From NCBI GenBank assembly GCA_014706385.1, contig JACGZH010000004.1:992001-1056000 (forward strand): a stretch of DNA of 64,000 nucleotides, written 5' to 3'. This DNA comes from Phaffia rhodozyma (lineage: Eukaryota > Basidiomycota > Tremellomycetes > Cystofilobasidiales > Mrakiaceae). A program made the translations under genes and the position numbers. This document shows, piece by piece, positions 23,309-35,707 of this stretch (the first letter of the stretch is position 1; each line of letters starts with the position of its first letter). The notes under the pieces are model-generated. The model was not told the DNA's origin and made no database searches. It was given only the letters and a program-made list of their open reading frames with translations.

Positions 23309-26300
23309 TCACATAGGCCAGCTGAAGTCTTCTCCGAAGTTCATCTGAACAGCTTTCACGCTCTGTATTCCGGTCCGAAAAGTGCCCTTACGGTCAGTTA
23401 AACCAGACTTCGAGAGAGAAGGGAAAGCAAAGGAAAGAAAGGGCGAACAGTGTAGTTCTCCAGAGCATGTGCCCCTAGATCTTTCCCAAACCCTGACTGC
23501 TTCTTACCACCTGGTTCAACAGAAAACAAGACATCGGATGAAACAGATGAGTAAAGAATGGATGACTCAGTGAGTGCTTGAAGTGGATCTTGGCGGTAGG
23601 ATGATCGAAGAGTGAAGGATACGTACCGAATGGGATTTGAGGGTTCAGGATGTTCGTCTAAGTGAGGTTGTTTCATATCCGTAAAGAATTCATCAGTGGA
23701 GTTCAAGTATGGCTAGATACTTCCAGATACGTCTGAAGAAACGACACACCATATTGACCCAGACAGTTCCAGCTTCCAACTCGCCTACGACTCTCAAACA
23801 CTGGTTCATATCTTTCGAAAAGAATCCAGCGGCCAGTCCTGAGATGTAAAACAAGAAAAAAACATATGGAAAGACGTATCTCAGTATGGCAGTGATGAAA
23901 GCATTGATGATCGGGAAGTAGAGAGATTGGCTGACCGTAGGATGTGTTGTTAGCGAGCTTGATGACTTCTTCCTCCGTCTCGAACTTCTGAACGGCCATG
24001 ACAGGACCGACTGAAGACGTGAAGGCAAATCAGATAGTTAGCTTGCAACCATCAATGATCATGATATCAAGATGCACTGTTTGTTTGTTTGTAGATGACT
24101 ACTCACAAATCTCTTCATCAACCTAATGGAACATCCCAACAAAGAAGAAACAAGGTCTCTTAGAAACAAGAAGGGAGCTATGTCAGACAGAAAAAAAGAG
24201 ATACTATGATAACGAACAATTTTCATCCCAGGCTTGCAATCCGTGAAGATGGTAGGCTCAACCCACCACCCATCCTCTCCCCATGATTTCCCTCCAGCAG
24301 CCAAGGTCGCGCCTTCTACTTTACCTGCTTCGATGAAAGACATAACTTTTTCATACTGGGATTTCGATACCTGTGTAAAGTGATAGCCTTGTTCAATCAT
24401 GAGACATAGATGCGCAAAGAAGAGCACACACATACCAAAGGTCCGTGATTGACTCCCTCTTTGTTTTGGTCTCCAATCGTGACAAGTTTCGATTTGGCAA
24501 CTAGCCTGGTGATGGTTATACACGATTACGTTGGTTCTGTCAGTACTATTGATAAAGCACAAACAGGATCAAGAACTAGGGACATACATCTCGATGACCT
24601 TGTCGTAAACTGAGGCTTGAACGAACACCCTCGAGTTGCAAGTCTAAACGTTTCGACTGAATTCAGTAAAAGGCGCTTCTGGACGGCCGTACTGAATCAT
24701 CGCGACGAATAGCAGGATACTTACACAATCTTGACCTGTTTGCGTTTAGTTTGAGGAGAAGAAGAGCCATTGAAATGAATACAGATCCCGCTCTGTTGCT
24801 AGAACGGGCGTAGTTGATGGAGACATACCCATGTTGAAGAATGTTCCTATAAAGTCCATTGTGATTCAAAACGAGCAAAGCGAGTTGTGAGAGACCTATC
24901 CATGACAGCATGTGATCAACATCTAGTCTTTTAAATTTACCCAGCATTGCCCAGTTAGTAGCTTGGTCTAGATCAGCCGACTCAAAGATGATTCCTGGGC
25001 TCTTTCCTACAATGAGAAAGCCCGGTTAGCAGTTGGATATCTAAGAACTCTCGTCAAGCTAAGGAGCAAGTCTCACCTCCTAGCTCCAAAGAGACAGGTT
25101 TCAGGTTAGACTTAGCAGAGGCTTCCATAATCTTTCGGCCAGTGGCAGTCGATCCGGTGAATGAAACCTTAACGACCCAGAGGATCCGACAACGACGTAA
25201 ATATGTGTGCATGCCCGAGGATATGAGAACGACAGAGACTGACCTTGTCAATACCTTGGTGGGAGGCTAGGACGCCACCCGTCTTCCCGTCACCCGTAAG
25301 GATCTGGAAGACTCCTGGGGGATACCCAGCTTCGACAACAAGTTCTGCAAATTTCTGTTTATCATGAACCCCGTTTATCAAAGCGTGAGCGCTCATTCAA
25401 GCAAAGGCGTAGGTGCCATAAACAGGCAACTGACCAGAGCACTGAGACTAGTGAACTCGGACGGCTTGAGGACAACACAACATCCAACCGCCAGCGCAGG
25501 CGCAATCTTCCAGCTCATCATCATCAGTGGGTAATTCCAAGGGACGATCTGTGCGCTGAGTATCTCCACAACCCATGCATATCAGTCGATGCTATGCACA
25601 TAAAGAGAAGGATATTGATCATTCTCACCAGACACCAATAGGTTCATGCTTAGTGAAAGACAGCCTTGTCATGTCGTTTACTTCAGTCGTTTGTCCATGG
25701 ATCTTATCCGACCTAAAGAGTGTTGGGAGAACGAATGAAAAGTAAGAAATTAATCAAGTATCAAGTTGCAATAGGCGCGCAAAGGGATGAAAAGATATAC
25801 CATCCTACATAGCAACGCGAAGTACGTCCCAAAAGCAATGATCAGTAATGAAGGTTTTGATGGGAACTGACGTTCACCAAAACGAAGGATCAAGTGCTCT
25901 TATACTCACCGGCATAGTATCGAAGAGTGGCCACTACGTCCACAATATCCAAGTCGCTGCAAGCCAAATTTATCGATACTTCAATCAATTGACATATCAA
26001 ACGAACCGGAACGAAGGATATATTGCGTACCGAACGATGCCCAAAGGCTTTCCCGAGTCCCAAGCCTCGATCTCTGATAAGACAGATGCGTTCTGCTCGA
26101 TCAGATCAGCCAACCTGTTCAGTAGCCTGGCTCTCTCTCCTGGCGCGGCACGTTTCCCCCAAGTGGTCTTGAAAGCGGTTCGTGCGTATGCGATCGCCTG
26201 GTCGACATCGGCTGAATGCGCTTCAGAGATGGTCGCTAGGTCGGAATGAGGAGGCAGGGGTGAGATCGACCTATAGTTGACAACGTCAGATCCGAGCAGC

Positions 26301-26543
26301 TCAAATGGGTCAAGTGACTACGGAGACATCGAGAAGTATAGTTGATACTGACTTGAACGTCTGGCCTCCGATGGAAGGAACGAATTCGTTGTTGAGGAAG
26401 AGACCAGTCTGGATAGTTGTAGTCAACCCGGAAGGAAGAGTGAAAGAGGATGTGGATCTGTGATGAAGAACGGAGAGTAAGAGACGACTATGCGGGTAGG
26501 GTTTGAGGAGTCTGGAAGCAGAGGATATGGGAAAAGAGATCAT
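23309..26543 (-). CDS. Mitochondrial NAD(P)-dependent aldehyde dehydrogenase
   Basis: Oxidises aldehydes such as acetaldehyde to carboxylic acids. The N-terminus ([20 protein letters not shown]) is basic and hydroxylated with no acids, so a mitochondrial presequence is likely. It is followed by [19 protein letters not shown], the usual ALDH2-type start. Further blocks are [19 protein letters not shown] (about 25170), [17 protein letters not shown] (about 25095 and 24990; the Glu is the general base), [22 protein letters not shown] (catalytic Cys at an exon end near 24727), [14 protein letters not shown] (about 24250), [23 protein letters not shown] (about 23640 and 23510) and [17 protein letters not shown] at the C-terminus. 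The stop is TGA 23309-23311. About twelve introns are present. The Cys is followed by TC rather than the more common xAGSR. It converges with ATG9. Confidence 0.9.
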
Positions 26544-26645
26544 CGATGCTGGACGAAGGGCAAACTGAATGGAGATTATAAGAAGATAAAGAGAAAGCCG
26601 ATTATTAAATTCAAGCGATTTAAACGCGGTTCTGGTTGTAACAGA

Positions 26646-26664
26646 TCCCTCAGGCCCTGAGGGA
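26646..26664. promoter_or_regulatory. Near-perfect inverted repeat upstream of ALDH
   Basis: TCCCTCAGG-C-CCTGAGGGA: 9-bp arms around one central base, about 100 bp upstream of the ALDH start and 115 bp upstream of the tRNA gene. Such symmetry suits a dimeric transcription factor. No factor can be named from sequence alone. Confidence 0.4.
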
Positions 26665-26779
26665 CGTTAAGATCATGAGCTAGGAACGAGATAAAAGATA
26701 GGCGCGGTTGGGAAGCGCCAGCACACGATTGTCATACAAGACGTTTTCTATTGATCAAATAATGTCGTTTAACATCAAA

Positions 26780-26874
26780 GGAGTAGTAATCAAGTGGTTA
26801 CGATGCTTCCCTGCTATATCAGCAAGTTCAGGAAGTGCCCTCTGGGCGCGCAGGTTCGAATCCTGTCTACTTCG
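26780..26874 (+). tRNA. tRNA-Ser(GCU) with an intron
   Basis: Acceptor arms GGAGTAG (26780-26786) and CTACTTC (26867-26873) pair with one G-U; the discriminator base is G. The anticodon stem is CTTCC/GGAAG, with loop CTGCTA before an intron of about 13 nt after position 37, giving anticodon GCU. The long variable arm GCCC-TCT-GGGC is diagnostic of class II (Ser/Leu). The T-arm GCAGG-TTCGAAT-CCTGT is perfect apart from one G-U. A T-rich run (CTCTTTTTC) follows as the Pol III stop. The D-stem is short (ATC/GAT). Confidence 0.88.
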
Positions 26875-27232
26875 TTCTCTTTTTCTTCTTTTCATCACCT
26901 CTTTTGGTTCATCATCATTTTCTTTTCTTTTCTATATATATTTGATTGTTTCTTCCATTCTTCTGCTTGACTCTAATCCGCACACACATACACCGATTGA
27001 TCGCATGCATCAGCTATATCATAAGAAGAAAAATCACATAACAAGAAACTACAAGAATAAGTAAGTAAGCAGGAGAGGGAGAAGCATGTCTACTTATGCG
27101 CAATAAGATGGAAACTGAAAGCGGAAAGATGCGGGGTAAAACACAGAATGAATGAATGAATGAAAAGAGTACGACATGTCGATCGAGGCGAAAAAAGAGA
27201 ATACACAAAACTCTAAGGGGAGACAAAAGTAA
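26875..27232. other. Intergenic after tRNA-Ser
   Basis: 358 bp holding the Pol III terminator (T-rich from 26880) and the 3' flank of the Bsd2-like gene, including a (GAAT)4-like run AATGAATGAATGAATG around 27147-27162. No gene seen. Confidence 0.45.
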
Positions 27233-29705
27233 CTAAAGCATGAGGACCTCTTCCTCATCAGGTCGGGTACTCGCCCTTCCTCCTCGAACCCTACCCCATA
27301 TATTTCTCCAAGCCCTGCCGGCTCGACCGGCCCTACCCTCTCCACTCCGTCTTCCTCGACTGCTATCATCATCATCATCATCCTCGTGCTCATCCATATC
27401 CACGTGGAGTAGGCCAGCGTCCCGCAAAGCAATCATTACCGGGTCAGCCGACGGACGATCAGCCGGCAAAGCTCCACCAGCACTGGGGTTCTCATCCGAG
27501 GCAGTAGCTGAGTCCTGTTCAGCGCTGGTCGAGCGACTTCGAGAAGACCGAAGGAATAGAAGCCACCTAGATAACCCAGAAGCAGCCGGCTCGTCCGACG
27601 TCGAGTCCTGAGAAGAGAGCAGCGACTTTTCATATCTATGCACACGCCAGTATCCTCCCAGGCTTGTAAGAAGGACAAACCTACAGAAGAAGAGAAAGAG
27701 AGGCTCAGTAATTGGAACGGAAGGAAAATCTTGGGGGAAAAATGTATATGAAGAGCGACCAAAACACATACCAGCCGACCGTCATTAACACAAAACTCAA
27801 CCACTCATTCGCCTGACCAACCTCCTCCATCGTGGGCTGGTTGAATTCTGGATGACGTCCCGATGTCCCGGCCGCACTCTCAGATGTCGAGACCGGACTC
27901 GAAGTCCAACCGGTTGCAGGTGACCAAGATAGTCCAGTCGGGCGAGCTTCACTGGCAGATGTCATCGTGGTGTGGGGATCGAGCGGGACGCCTGTATCTG
28001 AATAACCGCCTGGCCAGGCCCAGCTTCGGTCGGAGAGGGCGGCAGCAGTCGAGGTAGAGTTGTGAGGCCCGTAGATTCCATCCGGGTCAATCCCATTCTC
28101 CAGATCAAGAGCTCGGCCACGAAGCTGCCATCCGTACTGAATGAGAGTGAGACCCAGGCCGGCTCGGGATCCGAATTTTGCCGCATGGGATTGATGTAAA
28201 ACGTAGGTGAGAAGGAAACCGATGAATTGAAACGACACGGAGACCAAGAGTGACCAGAGGAACGAAAATAGCGTCCCGACCGGCAGAGAATCGATCAGAA
28301 TCGTATCGCCTGAAGTCGCGATAGATCCCAATGGGCCTATGAAACAGATAGATGTCGGAGCATGAGTCCAAGATTAATCTCGAAAAGGTATATCGAAAGT
28401 CCCAATCTTACCAAATGAAGGAGTCAACACATTGTGTTCCCAATAGGGAGGAACCGCATCTCTCAAGGCAATGTTGTATGCCTTTTTAAAAAATGATAAA
28501 TACCAAAGTCAGTACACACTCCTGGCCGGGGCAAGTGCAGATAAGGTCAAAACTAACGGGTGGTCCGTCTTTCGAGCTAAACTCTGCCATCACCTCAGTA
28601 TTATCTCCATCGCTATTTGTCGCCCCCTCTCCACGTATTTGTTCCGGTTCGGGCTTCGCGTTCAGGTTCGCCCATACACCATCGGACCCTCTGGGCGCAG
28701 AAGCAGCGGCGGAATGGTTTGACTGAACGAAATGAGTAGGAAGAATTGAGCGGAAGAAACGAGAAGGACCGGAAGACGATGAACCGTTCGGACGTGGGTA
28801 TGAAGGGGTCGTCAGAAGAGGTGTCGGGCCGGTGGGCATGTAGTTTTCCGGATAAGCACCCGGTGGAGGGGATCCAGGAGGGGGAAGAAACTGAAGGGGA
28901 GCAAAGAGACAGTCATGACGGGCGAAACGGTCAGGTATAGATCGACGAAGAAGCAACATTTGGAAAGGTTGATATAAGTTTCTGTCATGAAAGACACAGA
29001 ACGCCTCCCGCTTTTGTCATGCAAAGTCTGCCAAGACTTTGCCGTAGTGATGGAAACCCAATGTTAGACACCTCCCTTCAGAACTGATACCTCTACAGAG
29101 GTAATATCTCCAACACTTGAGGCGAAGAGACAGCGACGAGAAGAGAATGGATCGAACAGACGGAACGAATTAAAAGAAAACAACGAAAGGAGAGGAAGAG
29201 CAAAGGGGACCCAAGCTCACGAGACACTCACGTAATCACGATCAAAGTCATAGCTCGACTCTCCGTCAGTGTTTTGTTCGGCTCTATTTTGTTCTCTCAG
29301 CATGGTAGACAAATCCATTCTAGCAGGATCAATCGCGGCGTTGTTGTTGTTGTTTCCTCCGAGAGCTGATGACTCGTCCACTGGAGGAAGCTCGCTATCT
29401 TCCCCTGCATCGAATATGGTTACCCCACCCCCGCCGATGGTGGTGGTGCTGCTGCTGCTACTGTTATCTCCGATTCTATCGCCACGGCCGTTCCCATTAT
29501 CGTTCGAGCCTGATCGGTTGGTTGCGAATTTCTTTGATCGAGAGAGAGGAGCGTTTTCATCTTCCGATCCACTCTCCTCGTCCGAGTCATCGAACGCCGC
29601 TTCCATTTCTTGATCATGATTTGATGCACGAGGGGGATAGCTTGGAGAACCGGAAGTGGAGTTTGACATAGATCCCCCAGCCGGGAGGGACGAGTACCTA
29701 GACAT
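27233..29705 (-). CDS. BSD2: Bsd2/NDFIP-like Rsp5 (Nedd4) ubiquitin-ligase adaptor
   Basis: Endosomal/Golgi membrane adaptor. Bsd2 and NDFIP proteins use PY motifs to bring Nedd4-family ligases to cargo such as metal transporters. Exon 1 (29705 down to about 29233) is acidic and Ser-rich. The next exon ends FSSKDGPP and joins to AYNIALRDAVPPYWE, creating a PPAY motif at the exon junction. SDGVWANLNAKPE is the family entry block. The core is DTILIDSLPVGTLFSFLWSL (about 28290) with two adjoining membrane helices, QFIGFLLTYVLHQSHAAKFG, then SRAGLGLTLIQYGW. The third helix is NEWLSFVLMTVGW|FVLLTSLGGYW. An acidic Arg/Glu C-terminus ends EEEVLML. The long linker before the third helix (about 75 residues, Ser/Thr/Pro-rich) is larger than in animal NDFIP. 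Confidence 0.85.
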
Positions 29706-30107
29706 TTGAAGATATAAATGTGCGTACGTGTATATAAACGTTTATGTCTGCGTGTCTGACGCTAGGCTCAGATAGACTTCAACAAGAACCCTGACGTGTC
29801 AGGATGAAGGAAGAGTCTTTGGGATGGAAGACGAGCTGGGTTGACGCTCTGGGGGTGGATAGGATAAGCCGAGATGGGCGAGGGTGAGGTGTTCCGTAGT
29901 AGGTCTAATTACGGCTGTATGCACAGCCTTGGTTACGGAAGTAGGTTACGACCGTCAGAGTTCATCAGATAGGTATACGGTGAGAAATACAAAAACAGCC
30001 CATCACTTCTAGTTGAGTGTACATAGGTTTTAATATATGAGAGTGAGAAACACTTTATCGAAATAGCGAGAGAGATCAAACAGTGCTTTATTAAAATCTG
30101 TGCTAAA
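29706..30107. other. Intergenic, Bsd2-like promoter and M43 3' flank
   Basis: 402 bp between two minus-strand genes. It includes GTGTATATAAACG near 29730, whose TATA-like string lies on the plus strand. Otherwise I see no feature. Confidence 0.4.
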
Positions 30108-31811
30108 TCAGATCCCTCGGTAGAGAGCCATCTGAGCGTCGATCCTCATCACTTGACCAGGAGTGAACTGATCGCGGCACGAATCGACGGTATAGCTAGT
30201 GTCAAGGATGGATATATGTTTGTCAGGGTCTGTATGGATCGCTATCTAGACATGGATCAGGCTCCTTGAGCGCTACTCACTCCATATGATTTCGGATAGG
30301 GTCCAGTCCTAAATGTTCACAAATACCAGTAGGCAACGCCTAACGATCAGACTCTGAGTCGCACCGGTTTCGCGGACGAGTACAAAATGATCAAGAGAAT
30401 GAGAAGTGCGTACCTCCTCCGGGACAAGTATCTCGCCCGGTCGGGCATCCAGCAGCGTTCGATCCTTCAGCAGGGGTGTCCGAGACATAGTCTCCGTTTC
30501 CGTAACATCCTCCCTGCGTGACGAGAACGGAGGGAAAAGGCTGATCAGCCCAAGAAAGATAGGCAAGGATGAGAATATGTTCAAATCAGATGAGAACCCA
30601 CCTGGAAGGTATGATAAAGTCCAAGCCAATGACCCGTCTCATGAACTGCGGTCTTTCCGGTGTCTGGATATATACACCTTGAATCAGTTCTGCAGGCATT
30701 GTCAACGTCTTTTTAATGAAGGAGTGAAAGGGAAAGTGCTTACTATACTGGTTGATATACTGTTTGTTTGTTCATTTTTGTATTTTTGTATTTTTTTGTT
30801 TTCAAAAAAGGATAAAGACTCATGAATGAAACGAATTCTTCTAGCGCAAGAGAGATAAGGAAACAACAACATACTCCTCCGGGAAGAGAGCCCCAGGTAA
30901 GGACGACTCCATCATCCATAGGTGCGGACTGGTAGCTGAATGGGAAAGTCGCATAACTACACAATTCATGTCAAACAAACACGCGCGCACGGATGAAGAG
31001 GGAAGATCAGTGGTTTGGTCTCAGAAAGGACAGAAAGAGAACGCGCTCTCACCCCAACAAACCTGGCTGAGTTGAAAACCCGACAGAATAGATATTCAAA
31101 TCCGCCACGCCTCCCTTTCGAAGCGCTTCCTTCATCTCGGTCTGTTCAGAATTCCGTCACCAAAGAAGGGAGGCCGTTCAAATGTGAGTTCACGGATGTG
31201 CGCGGGACGATGATTATTGAGAGGGTAAAGGAGAACAAACCTGAAGATCGTTCTCAGGAGCGACGTCATCGAACCAGTCTTCGTTATCAGTTGTATCCGT
31301 TCCGGCTTTATAACACAGCAGCAAAGAGAAACACGCGCGTAAGCTCATGAACCAGATAGGAAGAGCGAAAGAACGAGGAAGAGCACGATAGATGCGCACC
31401 CAGAACAAAGCTATAAGTCGTATTCGCGTACTGGGTGTTCATCTGCTGGATCTGACTCTGAATTTGATCGTCCCCGACGGCCCCTCTGGCGGTATCATCC
31501 GAAGCACGGATGACATGAAAGTAGACGTTTATAGGCACACTTGTATTTGTCGAGACGGCCTCTTTGTTGGCCGCTCGCTCGGCTCGGATCAGTTCTACTT
31601 TAGCAGCGCTGTCCTCCAGGAAACAGAAAGCGCAAGGATAGGATGAGCACACCTGAATAATTCGAGGGAAGAAAGAAAGGGAAACAAACATTTGATCCTC
31701 GACCTCGACCGCCGCTATCTCGACAGATGCGCATTTAAACTCGAACCCCTGAGGAGCAGCCAAACAGGTTGATACCATCCCGAGAAGGAAAACAGTTCCA
31801 AAGAGTTGCAT
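30108..31811 (-). CDS. Secreted M43 (pappalysin-like) zinc metalloprotease
   Basis: Extracellular protease of the fungal MEP1/M43B type. The N-terminus [19 protein letters not shown] is a clear signal peptide. Later exons give [20 protein letters not shown] (about 31530) and [20 protein letters not shown], standard early blocks. The zinc site is [16 protein letters not shown] (about 30625-30600), which fits HExxHxxGxxH with all three histidines and the catalytic Glu. The C-terminus carries [20 protein letters not shown] and QMALYRGI (MDYSxDxC...FTPGQ is the family's Met-turn and end region). The stop is TGA 30108-30110. About eight introns are present. A TATA box lies about 100 bp upstream. 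Everything needed for activity is visible. Confidence 0.9.
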
Positions 31812-31910
31812 GCTGTCAGTCGGATAGTAAGCTTGGGAAAGTTCAAGAAAGTTGGTGAACTTTGGAGGGGTAGCGAGATGAAGAGGATCTGGTCTCCGTT
31901 CTCCCTCGTC

Positions 31911-31917
31911 TTATATA
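31911..31917 (-). promoter_or_regulatory. TATA box of the M43 protease gene
   Basis: TATATAA on the minus strand, 100 bp upstream of the ATG at 31811, a position typical for a fungal TATA element. A TATA box often goes with regulated expression. Confidence 0.5.
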
Positions 31918-32294
31918 CGAACCCTCCCGTTTGCCCTTCCCGTTTCTCTCTTGGTTATTTCCTTTCATCCAACCCGCCTTGAAATCGGCAAATCCATAAA
32001 TATCTTGAGGATGATGGAGGACAGCTCGTTCCCGCTTATGTATATAGGGGATCCGTGTTTTTCTGTTCTATCAATACCTGGTGGAACGTGTTCGGCAGAT
32101 CTTGTACGGAACACATTTAATCTATCTAGCCGTCTAGCGGCTGGGAAGGTGGATCAAACGCATGTACTCAAGATCTTCACTTCATGTTGACTGATGTTCC
32201 CAAAACGCTTGGCTACTTGTTGTTATCATTTTTGTTTCTATTGAATCATGTCTCGCTGATACGGAGCATAGTAAACTGAAACTATTTAATAAAC

Positions 32295-32328
32295 GAGGAC
32301 GACGTAGGAATGAGGACGACGTAGGAAT
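32295..32328. repeat. Exact 17-bp tandem duplication
   Basis: GAGGACGACGTAGGAAT occurs twice, head to tail (32295-32311 and 32312-32328), followed by a partial TAGGACAGG. It is intergenic. The function is unknown; recent slippage is the simplest reading. Confidence 0.8.
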
Positions 32329-32802
32329 TAGGACAGGTAGGTAGAAGTAGGATTGACAGGACAGACAGAAGAAGATGTCCAAAGAAGTAACCCCCCAAGA
32401 ATCGGCCAGAAATCCAAGAAAACCGAAGAAAAGTGAAGGGAAGAAGAGAGAAGAGAGGAAAATGTCCGGGTGTTATGATATGTCAGGTCTTGGGTTATAC
32501 ATGATGATACAGAAGAGAAGAAACAAAGGCAACGGCTTGAAGGAAAAAAAGCAGCGATCAGAAAGATGTCTGATACAAAAACAGAAAGCAAGAAAGAAAT
32601 TCAAGCAAACAAAACAAATCGGAGGTGGGGATTGAGTTGGATTAGATGAGATGAAGGTGAAACATGCAAGTGATGGCAAGCAAATCGATTGTTCGATGAT
32701 TATATGATGTAAAGAAGAAGAAAGACAAAGGGGGAAGAACACAGAATAGGAAACACAAAAAGAATTTCTTCCATCTATTCAGCTTGATAAAGCGAACAGA
32801 TC

Positions 32803-35707
32803 TCACAGCCTCGGAGGCTCAGTCGGTTGAGGCTGAGGCTGTCGCTTGACAAGATCCCTCTTAGCGAAGGTGGCAACTGGGCCTGAACCACAGACCGTAC
32901 CGGTAGGTGTTTGGCCGCCTGCCGTCCATGGATCCGGGTAGGTGCACCCTGCGACTTTGACGAACGCTCTGGCTGTATCCTGCGCGTTGGCCCATCCGTT
33001 TCCGGGGTTGATGGTTTGAGTAGAGCCTGGAGATGTATACGTCGGTCCAGGTAGAGTGATCGGTTGACCGGTTTGAGTGAATTGGGACAGACCGGTCGGC
33101 ACGGCGAACGCGTTCTGGAGGGTCGCCGGTGGCCAGGGGTTTTTGGTCGACACGGTGAGTCCGGCGCCTGTACCGCCGGTCATCCAAGCGTCGTAAACCC
33201 CATCAAACGGAGTGGATTGACCGAGCGAGGCGCACGTCCCGATGGCCTCCCTTGGGTCTTCTGGTGCGTAACCCTGGGCGAGGGCAAGTTGGTAGGACCA
33301 CATCGGGTTCGGAATAACCCCTGTCGACAGGGTTCCGATCTTCCAGGTCCAGAAAAAGTAATCCTGGAGGGAGTCCATCGAGGCGAGCATGAACTGTTTG
33401 AACTCGGCCTTGAAGGTGGCGTTCCAGTTGGTGTAGTCCGTCCAGTCGGAACAGTCTCCATACTTTTGAGTGAAACCGGGGTAAGTACCCTCCCATCTAG
33501 TACCAAGGCCAACCCCGTTGACGTTCAGGCCACAGTCATTCGGTGCGAATGAGAATTCTCCACCGTTGGCGAGTCCGAAGTTTTGGCTGGTCGTGTTGAT
33601 TCTGCTACCCCATACCTGACAGGCCAGAGTTGAGAGCCCTGAAAGACCGGCTGCGTGAGGGGTTCCATCAAAAGCAAAGTAGGTGTGGGTGTCGAGGGTG
33701 ACTCTATCTGCTCCGTTAAGGAAGCCGCCCCAAGAGCCGCTGGAAAAGCCGTCGTGAATGGAGATCCAGGGTCCCTTACCTTGTCCAAGCCCGGTGATGG
33801 AACGAATGAGGTCGTAAGCCTCGGTGTAGAACGAGCCGAGTTGGTCCGTGCCGATGGTGGGCGCGTAGGGCTCGTTCATGATTCCAAACATCGGCACAAC
33901 GTCCTTGTACTGGTCCTGAGAGATGAACTGGGTCAACGTCCGGATGTACTCGAGCGTTCGCTGAGCGTTGGCGATACCCATTTGTCCGTATACCGTGTTG
34001 ATATAGTCGAGCCGGCCGGAATGGTTCCAGCCGTTCTGAGAACCCGGAACGGCGTGTAGGTCGAGGTTGATCCGAAGACCGTACTTTCTGGCCCACTCGA
34101 TTGCCTTGAGGAAGTAAGTCCAAGAGACCTTTGCCAAGAACGGCTCGCCCGGGTAGGTCTCGATAGCCCAGTAACCGATGGGAATTCGGATAAAATTGAA
34201 GCCGGCCGCGGCGATCTCCATAAAGTCTTGTTCAGTGATAAACGTCTCGTAGTGCTCGGTCATCTCTGCCTCTAGATTACTTCCCATGGCCAGGGAAAGC
34301 GTCCATTCGTCCTTTGCCTGGGGGGTTGAGTTATAGTACTTTTCGTACAGCGCGGGTGCAATAAATGGCTCAGTATTCAACCAGCCACCAAGGTTGACAC
34401 CTCTGATCTTGTCGGTTCCGTACTGGAACGTCTCGTTCAATCCAGGCGACCAGCTTTGGGATCGGCCGGCGTAGTTGACGTTGAATGGGTCGCTCGCGTT
34501 GTAACCCCAGTGGCCGCCAAATGGGTTTTTGTAGGTAAATCCGTTTGAGCCGTCAGCAAGGATGACGGTGGAGCCGTTCGTGCCGAACACGGCGGCCGAG
34601 ACGATGGCCGCGCTCGCTGAGGGCGTGACGGCAGAGGCGGAGGTAGCGGTGGCTGACCGGGAGGAGGAATGAGACTCAATGGAGGCCGCGTTAGGGTCGG
34701 TGGTCGCGTTGGATGACTCGTTCGACTTGTTTGCGTTCAGACTGTAAAGGGAGAGAAAGGGAGAGCACGAGGGGACGTTAAGCGGAAGGAAGAAGACGAT
34801 GGAAAGGAAGAGGAAAAGATGCGCAAGAAAAGAGAACGAAGAAGACTTACGCAACGGGAACAGCAACGGCGACGACGATGACTGTCAACAAACCAAATGC
34901 TCCCAAGAGAATCCATTTTTTTCGTCTGGCCCAGAGACTACCGTTCGAATTGGCGATCGTATCCTTCTCCGGTTGATCGTAGTACTCGGGGTGGTTAGAA
35001 CGAGCAGAGTCGTATCTCTCTGCCTGTGCAGTAGTGAAAGCGCCGCTCTCGAGGCCTGCAGAAGACGTCCCTGCAGGTTGGTAGCTATAGCTTCGGTCGT
35101 TCAACAGAGGAAGGAATGACTTCATTCGATCTGTCGCAGGTATAGGCGGAGTCGAGGATCCAGTGCCAGAGTAGAGCTGTGATGACGGGTGATGCAAGGC
35201 AGAAGGAAAGAGCTGATCAGTTTTTTGAAAATAAAAAAATCTTGGCATGTATCTAGACGATACAGACAATACTTGTAAGAAACAAAGAGAGAGAGAGAGA
35301 AACGCATAGAACAACGTACACCATCAACAGAGCCTGAATCGGAAACCGCACCAGAGTCGGATCGTGCGAGACCTGGGATCGACTGAGTTGAGATTCCGGA
35401 AAAGCTGCTCCCTCGGACTATACATATATGCGCGCGCAAGGAGAAAAGAAGAAAAGAGAAGAGGAGGGAGTGTTTCTATCAGCGGTTGTCCATGTTCGGG
35501 TTCGGTTGTATATACAAGTCACTCTGACGGAACTCGATCGACACAAACATGATACAAAGAAAAGAGAGCGCAAGAAAAGAACTCACAGCCGGCTATGTCG
35601 GGAGACAACATCCCCGGCGCACCCAGACCGGTGATTCCGTCGTCGGGCTCGTCGTCGTTGATCGACCTATGGGTATCTGATGAGTTTGATAGTGGGCGGA
35701 AGGACAT
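32803..35707 (-). CDS. Membrane-anchored GH5 exo-beta-1,3-glucanase
   Basis: Cell-wall glucan hydrolase or transglycosylase of the Exg/GH5_9 type. It is a type II membrane protein. A cytosolic Ser-rich N-terminus (MSFRPLSNSSDT, exons at about 35707-34870) is followed by RRKKW and the helix ILLGAFGLLTVIVVAVAVPV, where an intron splits the last codon. After a Ser/Thr/Asn stem comes the catalytic domain in one long exon: KIRGVNLGGWLNTEPFIAPA (about 34410), FNFIRIPIGYWAIE, LHAVPGSQNGWNHSG, FGIMNEPYAP with the acid/base Glu (about 33870) and GGEFSFAPNDCG with the likely nucleophile Glu (about 33560). WEGTYPGFTQKYGDC and YFFWTWKIG follow. The C-terminus is Pro/Gln-rich (QPQPQPTEPPRL). The stop is at 32803-32805. 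I read the nucleophile from its resemblance to GEW(S/T)xAxTDC in Exg1. Confidence 0.92.

Larger units (their letters stand above)
31812..32802. other. Intergenic, M43 promoter and GH5 3' flank
   Basis: 991 bp with no supported gene. It contains the M43 TATA box, a 17-bp tandem duplication (32295-32328) and a purine-rich plus-strand block (about 32375-32620) that is probably the 3' UTR of the GH5 gene. Frames open in the purine block are compositional. Confidence 0.5.

Noticed and set aside
33064..33552. 162-codon plus-strand ORF
   Set aside because: Antisense shadow of the GH5 catalytic exon, whose conserved motifs are all on the minus strand.
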